Of a stretch of DNA of 64,000 nt, positions 23,113-35,852 are shown piece by piece. Position 1 is the stretch's first letter; the number at the start of each line of letters is the position of its first letter. Under the pieces are notes generated by a model that was given only the letters and a program-made list of their open reading frames with translations, searched no databases and was not told where the DNA came from. A program made the translations under genes and the position numbers. The DNA is taken from positions 1,116,001 to 1,180,000 of the forward strand of contig JAYKYS010000015.1 of NCBI GenBank assembly GCA_036924285.1, given 5' to 3'. Source of the DNA: Asterella californica (lineage: Eukaryota > Streptophyta > Marchantiopsida > Marchantiales > Aytoniaceae).

Positions 23113-24468
23113 CTGGAAAACGTTCTCTACCCTTCTGGAACCTGTTCTAAATAGCAAAACTCTTCCACAGTCCGAGATTAGATAGTAGATACTCAGGAAA
23201 TGAGAAATTCCTAGATGAATTTCGATCTAGCATATAATGCCTACAAAATCCAGCTGAAAATTCAGTTGCAGATAAGATGCCCGAAACAGTCTCTTCTACA
23301 ATGTAGAGAACGTAGCACTTCGTAACACGGAGATGACGGGCACGTCTGCCACATCCTTATCTATCGATGAGGCGAGACACACTGGCCTACTTGAGGGTGG
23401 TTATCATGAGAGGGGCGGCCCAGGACAATAGACAGCATAAACTACGACAGTGAAAGCTTCCTTTGCGGATAGTGTCACGTTGCCCAACACCAGTGAATAT
23501 ACTTATGTCGACCTCAACATGATGCTCCCGATTCGAAGATGGAAAGACCCTGTTCCCGATACGTCAACTGGACCCGTTGGTTCATTCAGCCGAGCCAATA
23601 TTCAACGTCGTCTTTGACTTACCATTCATCCTGTGAGGGCCAGACGCTTACTCATCATCCCAAAAGCTACGGTCAATGGCTTCCAACTTCCTTACATAGA
23701 TACAAACAGGTTAGGATTCAGTAAACGGCCATGGAGATTGGGATGTGAAACATGGAATAACACAACCTGAGAATAACCGTGTCATTAAGAGAGGAGTGAC
23801 GCCTGGATGTTTGCAACGTTTATTCCAGTTCTGTGCAACAGTTGGACGGCCGACATAAAACGGTTACATGTATGGATCGGCACATGTTGCATCCGGAATC
23901 TGCATATGAGGCACCTTGAATACTAACAAAGATTTCATCACTTAAAATTCGGCTCGATGCCTTGGGACCAGAGGAACTGAGGTCGTTAATGAGTAAACAA
24001 TATGCCTTATGAAAGGGTTGTTGAGTATTCAAACCCACTTCGATGTGAGCTACTTCTGTGATCCTTAACGACGTGGAAAAGATGCAGATGAACGGTACTC
24101 AGAGCTGTAAACTGAAGGATGCACATTAGGATCCAGGAACGGGAACAGTAGCACTTTCGGCAGGACGTGAAGTTACACTTTGCACCGCACCAGATTGCTG
24201 GTCGTTATGGGTACTCTGTAAACGTGTATCACAGGCAACAAAAGTTCACCAAGGGATCAGACTTTCGTCTTCGCAATATTTGTATCGCATCACGGACATC
24301 CTCTTGTCTTGAAGATTAGCGGGATAGACCAAGAGAGAAGCGGACAAACCGATGTCTATAAGAGCCACAAAACTGAATATGGTGATTGAGCAAACGAAGA
24401 TATTTCTTCTGCATGCTTGAGCTCGAGAAAAGGGAAAAGGTAACTACAGCCACTTTGGTTGCACATAC

Positions 24469-27400
24469 CTCGGCCTGATCACCTTGCGAAGCTCTTCGAC
24501 TTTGGTCAAAGTACTGATTAGGATGGTTTATTCCATCACTGGGACATCCGTGTATGGCCTCAAAAGTGGTTGCACAAGCTAGCTGTCAAAGAGCCGAAAA
24601 GTGACCGAAAGACAACGGACGGTTGATCAGAACATATACTGTACGCCTGCCATAATGGAACTCTACATAGGTTGGCACACTATCTGCTCTATTAGTGTAT
24701 AGCCACGCTCATGAATTCAGATACCAACACTCTGGGACAGAAACGTTACCTGATAATGACGATTCCGCACTTTCTCCATGACTGCATCTACAGTCCTTGA
24801 ACTCAGCTGTTGATCTTCCAGCACAGAGCGAAGGTTCTCCTGACTAGATTTCTCAAAGCGACAACAAAAAATCGTACAAAGTCGTAAGACATAGTTATTC
24901 CTCAAACAGTTCTGTGGACATGAAATGGAAGCTACAGCCAATAAACACAGAAATCGTTTAAGAACATGGACCTGAAATGTCGGTAAGGGCATCCATGATG
25001 ATCTCCAACGCCAGGTGTAGATGTTATTATTTTCGTGCAAGAATATGGAGTATAATCCTGCACGTCATCATTCGTCACGCACCCAAATAACGCACCCTAT
25101 GTTGATGCGCGGTGAAAGGGCGACCAAAGACATATATGCTTTTACAATTATTCTAATTATTCTAACATAATTATTCTAAAACCTTTTCAAGCTTCAAGCT
25201 TAGCTATCTACATCATCAACCTCCCGGACGAGACGCGAGTACAAGTTGGCATAAGCACATAAGCGCAAACAAATGGTAGCAAGTTAAACGAACTATAAAT
25301 CTAATTTTCAAATGCTCGTATTTAGAGGTGAATCTGCAATCAACGAGGACCCTTTCAGTACAATATTTGTACGAGGAATGAAGGAATCTTACAACACGCT
25401 TCCCTTCCTTGCCGAAATTATGTCTTATACTGTACGCGTACTCTTTGTCAAACTTCTCTGCAGGCATCTGCAATGGATCAACTTATAAGCTTTAACAATG
25501 GTACGGGGTCCCCATCGACTTTCAACATCCACTTTGTGCATGCCTACCCTGTAACCAATCGTGGTCGCAAAATCTACGACCTTCCCAAACATTGAAGTTT
25601 TCTGCGCTCTCGTTCCATCTCTGACTATCTACTCCATAAAAATATTCTCTATATCACATGTCATCCACTTTAGGAGGATGGAGAATCAAGAAGATAAGCA
25701 TAAAAGGTTCATCAACAGATCATCGAGCTGACAAGATACAGGATCAGTTTCATGGTCAAGCGAGAAGGGATCCCAAAGAATTTGATGGAAGTTAGATTTA
25801 ATGAGTTTAACTACCACTCGCACTAGTTGGACATGAGCGTGAAAAATATATATTTCGGAGGGAAGTGCAGCAACACTTTTAGTTCCAGCTATTAGAACTA
25901 TCTTTCGCCTGGAAACAACTCATACGACAAATTGCGTCAACAACCTTGAGCTGGAAAGCACTAGGATGAACATGGAACACTGAGCTCTACAAAGAGCGGA
26001 GAGCACGGATGCATCAAATCAGATAACAGCAATCGATCCTCGGAGTCTCGAGCTATATTTCATAAGTTGTGAACTCATGGACAGTAGAGCAAGAGAGTCC
26101 ATACGTCCTTGAGGAAAATACTTCTAAAATTACGGAGGCCTCTCAGTTGTAATTGATGTTTTCAAGGTGTTGACTGGACTTGAAATCCGTTAGTCCTACG
26201 CCGTTAGCCTTGGAGTACCCAGTGGTCTAAGGGAAGTAGTTCACTCTCCACGGATTGGACAAATCTGGAACACCTCTCATCTCGGAAGACCGACATGATC
26301 CTCAGGACTCGGATATTAAGTCGAATACTTGGAATTCATACGTACCTTCATGATGAACTCAGACCTCCAAAAATTAAGCGCATCTTCCAGTTTTAGTCCA
26401 ATTCCCTGATACGAACGACCTTCTTGATGAGCAAATCTTACTGAAAATCAAGTGACTGACGGTCAAGTCTACATTCGATCAAACTGGTATCGGCAAACTT
26501 TACCTTCAAAAATAGTCCAAGTTGTTGCCTGCCCCCAAATTTAAGATGATGTTCGTGGCGCAACTGGAAAAGCAAATCCATAAGCGCAAGGTCAGAATTG
26601 AAGAAGTCTGGAAATATACAAAACTTAAATACACCAGAATATAAACTAGTTCAGCGCGTAATCCACGAAACTGATTAACGAGTCTTACGTTCAGAAACAG
26701 GTGGCGCATGCAGAGTGGGAAAGATCTCTTGGCCAGGTTATCCAAGTCGTGGACGCCAATAACTCCTTTTGAAGGCTACAAACCGGCATCAACTACTCAA
26801 ATCCATCAGCCGTGCGCAGTCCTCCGATCAGCAATATTTTATGAGGTGCAAGTACCTGGTCTACTACTAGAGCACATCTGTTCCCTCCGTAAAAGAAAGA
26901 AGCATACGACAAAATACAGCATCACAACTGACAGAGTCTAATTAACCTACGTCTATGCCTGTTACCTCCCCAAAGGATGTGCTGTTTGAAGACAAACTTA
27001 CGTACCTGGGAGTAGTCAGCACCCAAGTATCGCATGCTGAGAGCCTCAACAATCTGACACGTCGATTTCCCGGATGTTAGATTTCTAGGAAGTCGAGCGC
27101 CTTCATACCCTTAATGGGCCAAGCATCGTATCAGATAGAGTCGAACAATAACATGACCCAGGAGGTATGTAGCAGTCCTAATCAACATGCATAGCAAATC
27201 ACCTGTCCTTATTATAGCAAACAACCCACGTAGGCATAAGGAAGCTGAACGCGGAACCGACCGGTGTAAGCCTGTCTTTTTCTTCAACGGCTATGGTTGT
27301 TGTCCACAACCTACATCATCGAAACTGATGCACGTGAGATGCAACTCATTAGAAGAACACAAGACTGGCTTAAACTCCGGGAAGCAGAGTGGCATGTAAA

Positions 27401-30214
27401 TTGGAACGTATTTTCGACCTCCTAAAGTGATTCCTCCCTACGAGGTTTCAACTGCCTCCAGATTCTCCCGTTCGGTATAGGTGAGAAGATGCTATGTGTA
27501 GCCACAGGAACATTTCAAACACCTAACTCAAGATAGTATTAAGAAGTAACATTTCTTCACCAAGATGGTTTCGCTGGACATGGACATCACCCGCGTGTCA
27601 AGACAAAACTAACCTGTTTGTGAGAGTGAGAGCCTTAGAGAGGCGGGTGCGAAACTGCCCCACGACAATTGACGCGAGCTGCCCAATCCAGCCAAAGAGG
27701 AATCAGTCTATATAAGAAGGGGAGTAGCGGCTCCAACAGGATTTTAGGATTAAGCGCGCATCCTGCTATCTTCTGGAAGTCAAGTACAAAAACACTTCAG
27801 ATAAAAAGCGACGGTTTTGCTTGAGATGTATTCCGAATGAGTAAAGACAAGGAACCTTTTCGTACTTTCCTCTAGAGATGGCCCATCCGGATCTATGTTT
27901 CCCAACTGTACCTGGTCACGTGGGACAAAGGCAAAACCACGCTGCAGATACACCCGTCGAGAACTGACAAGTTCTGGAACCTCTTCAAACGGAACCTGAA
28001 AGATTGGCGCAGAGACAGATGGTGTGTTTAAAGGCTGTCAGCTCCTCGAAGCTCCGAAAGTCATGGGTGTACCAAAAAGTGTTTACATCGTTAATTCGGG
28101 CTGTTATAATTCCCTCGCTGAACATAGAGAAATTGTTCGTCTTTCTTAGTACAAGGGTCTTCACGATGAGTAGCAAGATTCCGAGCCTGGAAGAAAACCA
28201 ACAGAGCATATGCAGTATCGTAGGTAGACCATTATACAGTCAAAGCAATATATGGGATAGCTTCGTGATGGTCCGATGATGGTGAACATCTGATGCTATC
28301 ATACCGTGGGAGGAAGTTATGAGTAGAATACTGACCTTGTAGAATATGTTGTCAGCTGCATCCACCAAAGATTGAAGCAAAGAAGGATGGTTGTGAGAAT
28401 TTTAACAATCGAGACGTTTTACCCGTCTTTTAATATGCGAGCTGTTTACCGAAGATATGACAATAACCACCTGATCGGACAGTAATATTGTACCCTTAAG
28501 CGCAGAGCAACTTCTAAGCAATAGCCTTGAAGAGAAGGAAGAGACAATGGACTACCGGTTGGCACGGGCTGATTCCAGGAGCGAGCTACTTGACCCAATT
28601 TTTCCTTCACCGACTGTTCTGACAACAGCAGAAACATGTCATGATGAGTTCTCCGGAAAATTAGCAAGATCCGTAGTTGGGAATAAAAAATGAATATCTA
28701 CTTTACATGCCCTATGAAATGCTGAAAGAAAGTGACGAGGAATGACCTGATGAACAGTCCAAGTGTATGGAAAGACAACACTTGAGCTTGAAAAGCAGCC
28801 TTTCAAAATATGATGGGCGAGTAGCTTGAAACAACATGCAAGTAAGATGAAATGGAAAACGGATCGAGGAACAATACCGCGAACTCAGTGGCACTTATTG
28901 CCTTGTAGGGCAGCTTCTGGTCTTCCATAAATTTTCTCTGTGACACACCATGGTGGGTCAAGATATGTAATAGCTGTGATGTACCACAATATCGTATAAG
29001 ATTCCCTACCACTGAGGAGTTCTAGCTTAGATTTCAAACTAAGAGAAAACTTACCCACAATGATAAGCAATAGTCTGTCCACCAATTCGACGTACCTGAG
29101 CCTCCGGGGATTCAGCTCGGAAGCGAGCCCGGAATAAAGCACTTTCTGTTCCAAGAAACCATCTCCGTAAATCCTCGCTGCACTCACGGCAAAAGATGGC
29201 ACGTAAAAACACAACAGCTCATTTACATTACACTGTAAAAGTCTCATTCGTGAAATCAGAAGAGCTTCTGCAAACCGCGAAACCAGCGCGTTGGCAATTG
29301 AGGACGTAATCTGGGACAGGAAATCGAGAAGGGTCGCCCAGAGCAGAGGAAAGGAACATGATAAGTCTAACAAAGACAGCATTTCAGACAGTGAAATTTG
29401 GACAATCGGGATGCAAATGCAACAGCGTGTGTCAATAGGACGAGATAAACGGGATCAGCCGTGACTGCAATTACTCTTTATGTCGTGAATGTAACGTCGT
29501 TCCTGACGATAAGTCCGGGGAAGTAACCAAACCGAAGATACGAGTAAGGTAGAACGTCAGAGCATAATGTTTGCAAGTATATCTCCTTGCTACAGAATGA
29601 CACACCCTTCACAACAGGACAATTCAGCTTACAGCTCGAGTTGTAAGTGCAAACATACCTGCGGCAATAGGCCAAGCGGAGAACGAAGTGAGAAATCATG
29701 TCCTTGGTTGCCAAGTCTGCTGCATCGGGAGTTCGCATGTGCTTTCGCCATAAGTCGACGACCTGAAATTTTTCAACATCACATCATTGGCTGCAATCAC
29801 GGAGAAGCTCGCGCGCGAGAAATCACAGAAACTCACTGGGACAGGGATACTGACAACATGAAAGGAAATTTGAACCATGCGACGTACCAAGGTGTCGATT
29901 TCTTCCCCCTTTCTGCCCCGTGATCTCGCCTCCTCTATTCCTTTCAAGACTGAGAGAAAATGCCACGCAACTAGAGACTTAATTAACCAGATCAATTTCC
30001 TCTCCATCTTGAGATTTTCCTGCAAATGGGGCCAAATCTATGCATATTCAAGTAGCATACCACGAAGACGGTCCATTGCGAACTGCTCAAAATCCTCCAG
30101 TGAAACGTCCACATCCGGCGAGCTCTGGTAAAAAGATAGCCTGCTCGAAACTCCCCCGCCATCTACTGCGTCTCCGAACGACGTTCGCTTGTTACCTGCT
30201 ACTTTAAATTCCAT
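24469..30214 (-). CDS. PRIM2: DNA primase large subunit, 18 exons resolved
   Basis: Encodes the iron-sulphur subunit of primase, which works with the small subunit and DNA polymerase alpha to make RNA primers in the nucleus. Exons by phase: 30214-30061, 29949-29888, 29762-29659, 29177-29096, 28937-28878, 28613-28556, 28355-28336, 27995-27912, 27678-27614, 27310-27262, 27053-27006, 26775-26689, 26563-26504, 26405-26346, 25467-25393, 25057-24972, 24843-24750, 24582-24469, giving 454 codons, close to plant homologues. Landmarks: [121 protein letters not shown]. The four 4Fe-4S cysteines are present at about residues 284, 363, 379 and 419. The final stop is not settled: either read-through past 24469 or a further short exon. 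Confidence 0.93.
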
Positions 30215-30751
30215 GATTCTGTGACCTCAACATGTAACACGCTACAAAACTTTCGATTCCAAAGAGCTAGCTCAACTTCTAAGTCCTCGGAATCAAAGCA
30301 GAGGAGACGAACTGCCGAGCAAATCGGAGCAAACGCGGGCGCTATGCACTCTTCTGCAAAGCGCGGGAACAAGCCTCATTCGCGACCACCGCCGTCGCCA
30401 ACATTCCCGCTATATTTGGCTGCTTTTGAGCGTGTACGTCTGTGGCCCAGCTAAACCTATCGCCAAAACTAACTCTCGCCGTCGCCAGCCTACTCGCCTC
30501 GCACTTGGCTTCCATCTTCCTCAGCCAACAAGTAGCGACACACCTCAGCAATACATCTCCGGATTTAAATGGTCTAAGTGCATCAAGGCGGGAGCGTCCG
30601 AGAGACGGACGGGAGGAAATTGCAAACTTTGTCGAAGAAAGGAAAGAGCGGAAGGTTATAACTCGTATACATGCTGAAACTATGGAGAAATCGCCGTTCG
30701 TGTGAGTAGCATGATACTGAAAGTGGGGAAGGAGCGCCCAGACGTTAAGTA
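30215..30751. promoter_or_regulatory. Shared divergent promoter of PRIM2 and MIS12-like gene, with E2F-type sites
   Basis: The start codons of the two genes are 537 bases apart and point away from each other. ATTCCCGC at 30403-30410 is a perfect match to the plant E2F consensus WTTSSCSS. GCGGGAAC at 30363-30370 is the reverse of GTTCCCGC, one mismatch away. TATATTTGG follows directly at 30411. Both products act in the cell cycle (DNA replication, kinetochore), which suits E2F control. Transcription starts are not visible in the sequence. Confidence 0.6.
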
Positions 30752-32727
30752 ATGGCGGATACGAAGGACCCTCTGGATGGAGCAGGCAAATCTTTAGTTA
30801 GCAGGTTGGAAAATACGAACTTCTCCGGCGTTCATCGTCACGTTCCCCTCAGATTTGCCACCGCAGCTGGAGTTATCTTATTCGATCCTGAAGGCTTCAT
30901 TGCGGATGTGTTCAACTCGGTCCGATTCTGCCAGCCTTCCTTCCCAGTTTCTGAACTTCTGATTTACTTCAAAATTTTCCGACGCGTCTTGAGCCTCCGA
31001 GTCCAGACGTTTATATGTCGTTCGAGGCAGTCCATGCCCGGGGCACCATCACGCTATCATATGTTATGAAAAGCCTATTGTACACATATGAGGCTGAACT
31101 GTGGTCGAAGTTTGTGCGTAAGATTTGAGATCGCAAATGCTCTGTGCTCTTTGTTGCGGTTCAGACAATCGACTGATTTTCTCTTTACTACCTTCGAGTT
31201 GTAACATCTTTGTCGGTGGGATGAAACAGGTGAATGACTTGATCCTTAGCGGTTTCGACAGCTTGGAGGAGTACTTTGCTCAGACTTTAAACTGCGTGAT
31301 GAATTCTGCTCTTGTGCAAGTTTTCACTCTACGGTGCATTGTAACTAACTGGTTCATAGAAATCCATAAACTCCGGATCCTTACTTTTAGGATGTTCCGT
31401 TCTATTACTTTTCCACTTCATACGTCTAACGGAAAGGCTACCGCCAGATTTGCTGCGGAGACCTTGAATGTTCAAAGTGAAGAAGCTCGGTGTGCCCTAC
31501 GGAATGTAAGATCTCAAATGCAACAGTTTGATCTACGAGACTCCATCTGCTAGCAGCAATTGCTTTCTTGTCACTTTCAGGGTGCAGTGTTGTCCCGCAA
31601 GTTTAGCTTATCATCTTTTCTACTAAGTCATCTGCCGTCTCCTGGCATTTCCTTTTCTGAAGTTCCAAGGTGCGTGTCATAGGGCGTTGACAAGATATAC
31701 AACAAAGTACAAGATAATGTTGATGAGCATCTATCCCGGTGGGAGTCTATCTGCCGAGCGCACTACTTCAGTATGAAAAGTGATCCCAGAACCCTTACTA
31801 ATTCTGATAATGTACCGACTCCTCTCGTGCCCTTTTGGTTTACCACAATCTACAAAACATATGGTTCACTAGCAGTAAAATCATTGCACTCAAATCTATT
31901 TTTCACGACATTACAATCGACTGTCTTTGGCAAGTGATGGGTGTTCCGCACATAGTAGTCTCGATCGGTTTTTCAGCTCACAACTTGTGACTCGTTATTT
32001 ATACTGCTTGACCAGGAGGCGGTTGTGGCAAGAGATTCAGTGGGGGACGCAGGTATAGGGGAACTTCAAGAGCAAGAGGAAATGCTGGATAAAGAGTTGT
32101 GCTCTCTTCGATCGCAACTGATCACGGTAGTGTGATTTCTGAGACCCCGTCTACTGCAGTGTGGTGCACCTCTTTGGAACTGACGGTACTTACCGTGAGG
32201 CATGTTCTCAGGCGGAGAGGGACTCTTCATGCAGGCGGAGAGAGCTCACTTTACTGGAGAGGGAGCTGGCCCTCAGGAGCGAGTTTATTGGTGATAAGAG
32301 GAATCCGGGCCATTTCGACGGTGGTATTCTAGAAGGTTTGATAGCTGACCCGTGAGTGTCGTGTTCTAGGCTGCAAAGAAAAAAATGACTACAGCAGAGT
32401 GCTGTTTGGATTTCAATTTCTTACAGAAAGTCCACAAATAACCCTTCAAGTGGTTGTTAGAATAGAGATTAATGCAGTAGAATGTCATTGATACAGACCT
32501 TAATCGTTTCGTGGTGGTTATTCATTTCAGAAGTCATGAAGTCTGCCATTCTTCTCAAAAAGAAGATGGAGAAAGTCAGCAGCCTGGAGAGGCAGAGGTG
32601 TAGGCACCCTTCTGCCTCGACGGTATTATCTGGAAGTGTACTCCCAGGTACTTGTGCACTTCCGAGGACGACCTTTAGTAGCGCAGGTTCATTTACTGTT
32701 GCAAGGGCCAAGTTGTCCCTAGTTTGA
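30752..32727 (+). CDS. MIS12: MIS12-like kinetochore protein (exon model partly provisional)
   Basis: MIS12 is a subunit of the complex that bridges inner centromere and outer kinetochore. Exons fitting in phase: 30752-30919, 31230-31295, 31437-31505, 31683-31811, 32016-32126, 32212-32351. A terminal exon lies within about 32460-32727; its acceptor and frame are not settled. The joined N-terminus reads LFDPEGFIADVFNS then VNDLILSGFDSLEE, like the conserved plant MIS12 start (FINEVLNxVDDLVxxAFDxxE). Next come GVDKIYNKVQDNVDEHLSRW and ESICRAHYF, matching the following helix with W-E-x-x-C-x-x-H/Y-x-F. The rest is coiled coil (LQEQEEMLDKELCSLRSQL, RELTLLERELALRSEF), then EVMKSAILLKKKMEKVSSL, like the C-terminal helix. 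The donor after exon 1 (TCG/GTCC) is unusual. Identification rests on pattern resemblance. Confidence 0.65.
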
Positions 32728-33440
32728 AATTCACAAATGCTGTACGCAATTCCTGCAAGCGATGGAAAGCCATAAGCTTGACTGCAATCTTATGTTTGTG
32801 TGAAATGACTTTATGTTCCACAACCGTTTCAAACCAGTTCCAGAGACGAAATTCTCCCGTGGCTCCAAGGGGGTCGAGCAGCTGTTTCCGAAAGTGACGG
32901 ACATCACAGCGGACCCAAGATTCCTCGAGTTGGTTTCCACTCAACGTCTGAATGATGGTCCGCGGGTCATGGAAACCGCGTCTGCCATGGTTCATGTGCG
33001 CCGATCGAAGGCTGCCGGCATCGGCCCACCGCAGTAACATATGCAGCACGCTGTTAAGAATCTTGCAGTCATCCGACAACCCATATGTGCTCGTAGAACC
33101 CAGAAAGCATGTGAATTTCCGCCGAAGTAATATGCTTGGCACCATATTTCCACTGTCCCAGATAATATGAAAGAAGTCGTCCGTACCGACTTATACTAGA
33201 TTATATTTTGCCTCGAGAAATATGCAATATCAATTCGGCTCAAGATTGTAATGTTAATTCACCTTCTCCCACAGTATGACAGAAATTTGATGAAATGATC
33301 AAACATTTTATTTAAATGAAACATATCTTCAATTTCCTCAAAGGTAAAACCATTATTATGATACATACAACAGATTTAATCTCGTACTCCCTGTATACAT
33401 CTGGCTGTGTATTTTTGCTCCCTATTCAGCGCAGAGTCTC

Positions 33441-35852
33441 CTACTCATCGAATATGGTGGGACTCTTTGAGCACATGTCTTGCCGGTGCAGTTCAAGGAG
33501 CCTGTGCTCTGAGTGGCAAAGACCTGTGCATCAAAATCGAGAATCAATGGTTCATTGACGAAAATCCCACCCGATCCTACACCGGTGGCCACTCTAAAGA
33601 CGAAGACAAGACAGGTAGGAACTACAAATTCATAATGAACAACCCTATATGAGATATTTCAGGCTCCCGTCGGACCTGCAGGGCAACATGATGAACTCCT
33701 ACCTGAACAAGTAGGGATATCCCATACAGCTACGGAATTCGGATGACATTCGGGATCGCACAGGGAGCGATCATCTTCGTGTTGGACATTAAGAGCTAGC
33801 ATCCATGAGCCGATAGTCACATCCTCGTTACTGAACATTCTAAAACTGCATTAGATGTCCACGTGATAAGGTCAGTAACATCCATCACTGGCAGTTCGAG
33901 CACGTACGGTCCAGGAAAGTGAAGTTCCAATGATCAGTAGAGATTCCTGCACTCCAACCATGTGCACGAGCAACCCCAAGGTCAACTCGCATCTGTTTCT
34001 CACTGAATTTCGGACTCAGCTTTACCTGTTTACTGTTCGTTCGGAACGACACACTGTGAAAAGAGCAGCAATCTTACCTGTCATTCCTGAAAGTCACCAA
34101 GTCTGCGACTACGGCTCGAGACAAACCGTAAATAGGCCCATAAGCATGAAAGAAATACTCGTTGCCGAGCAGGTAGCCCAGAGGCTCGTACCTGTATACA
34201 ATTTTTTCAGTGCAGCGGTAATTATAGTGTTCCACCTGACTTCACTAAGACCGAGATATATCCTTTCACTGAGGCTCGTTTGTGACAACAGTCACTCTAA
34301 CTCTACAAACTCTCACAATCAAAGTATGTGTGCCTGGTGGGACTGTTTCAAACAACCTTGACCAGCCGAAGTGATTCTTTGGACGTGAATGGCAGCAAAC
34401 TTCAAATGTCAGAAACCAAAGGGTTGGAAGTTACCATTTATAAGCTGGATTCGAAATCACATTTCCTTTCTTCATGCATCCCAAGTATGTCCTCGACGTG
34501 GGACGTTCTTTCTTCAGCAGCATGGACAGACGATCTGATAGAAAGACACTGAATTACCAAATGACAAATATAACGCAGCATATAGAAAATCATAAAAAAA
34601 CGTTTGGACTTGGACAGAAAGTCAAAGCGATTCGCACTGTAGTCAGCTGATCGCAGGAGTATTAAACTGAAGGTCGGATTGGAATCGGCGCTAACCCGGG
34701 CGCAAGTAGATATCATCGTCCGCTTTCACGTAGAAATCCGCGTCAAACAGCATATACGCTGCCTTAAAAAATGCTAACCTGTTTTACCACCAGGAACACT
34801 GACGGTTGTCACTTTTTGATGACAAGGGTTGTCATATTCCAAAAGATGGTCAAGCTCTTCGTTATCAGAATATTATCCCCACATCGCTTACTGTGGAAAC
34901 GGGATCCTAACTAATCCATCTATGCCGGTTTCACCGGATGGTGATACCCGAATGCAGCGAAGGTACTGAAAATTCATGAGGAAATTTTTCTTACGTTTTA
35001 AAAGGCAGTCGTTTGTACTCCTCTTTATTGTCTATACGGACAAAATCATGATATATTTCAATCTCCTGTTCTAGCTCCGCCATTTGTTTCCGATCATCCG
35101 TGAAACCGATAATGAATCTGAAAGCCAAACCCGTTTCTTCCTCTAACCTGCCAGCATTCGAAGAGCAGAGGGTCGGTCAGGTCAGTGGGGTCAGTACACT
35201 AAGAACCTCGATACAATCAACGATTCAAAGAAGTAGTTCTGGTTGGTCTAGCAGCAAGGGAGCATAGTTTAAACCGATTTCAGACTCCGATATTAAAGAA
35301 GACTCGACCCAGTTCTCGTGGGGCCGTCGAGATAGGTCTGTCTCTGACTTCCAAGAGGAAGCACAGAGGATCCTGATCTTACCTCGCAATTCCATCCTGA
35401 GTTGACGGCATCCATGTCTGCCTGAGTGCTCGCCGTCTCTCAGCAGAACCGAATCCTGTCTGTATTCCCACAAATCCCAACACTTTCGGTCTCGTATCAT
35501 CTACCTGAAGGCTACCATCCAAAGGCTCTTGATTGATTCTTCCGCTGAGGAGCTCATTGTTTAGTTTGCTGTCCTCACCAACTTGCACAACCTTTCTAGG
35601 CGGAGCCGGTAGTAGAATAAGAGAGCGAAGCGTGTCTTCCACTGCTCCACACCCTACAAGCGGCGCCGTACCGTGTGACAACTGCCGATGCAACAAAAGA
35701 GCAACGGCAACGAGCAAAATCAGGATGCATCCGAAGAGAACTCGAGGCAGAATCCGAGGACTACATGCTGCCTGACGAGAATAGCCCCTATCATGCCATA
35801 AACCAGCCCGCTGAAAGGGAAGCTTGCGACCGAAAGTGGGGGATGATGGCAT
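33441..35852 (-). CDS. GT31 beta-1,3-galactosyltransferase-like, complete, 7 exons
   Basis: Type II Golgi glycosyltransferase expected to transfer galactose from UDP-galactose to glycoprotein or proteoglycan acceptors. Exons: 35852-35383, 35147-34995, 34778-34696, 34534-34435, 34191-34078, 33845-33703, 33523-33441. All are GT-AG, total 1146 bases, 381 residues, stop TAG. A single signal-anchor ([17 protein letters not shown]) lies near residue 45. The GT31 domain starts at [20 protein letters not shown]. The metal-binding DDD is in [13 protein letters not shown] (residues 228-230). Later come [29 protein letters not shown] and [16 protein letters not shown]. It resembles the plant B3GALT12-14 group. 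The start is chosen because it precedes the signal-anchor at normal spacing. It is convergent with the MIS12-like gene. Confidence 0.93.

Noticed and set aside
28885..29382. 165-codon minus-strand ORF
   Set aside because: It runs through PRIM2 introns and exons in mixed frames. The real exons here are 29177-29096 and 28937-28878.
32693..33145. 150-codon minus-strand ORF between MIS12 and the galactosyltransferase
   Set aside because: No recognisable motif; it overlaps the 3' end of the MIS12-like gene on the other strand and has no matching splice context.
34615..34660. Alternative exon [11 protein letters not shown] for the galactosyltransferase
   Set aside because: It fits the frame by chance, but exon 34534-34435 ([20 protein letters not shown]) matches the family far better and joins in phase.
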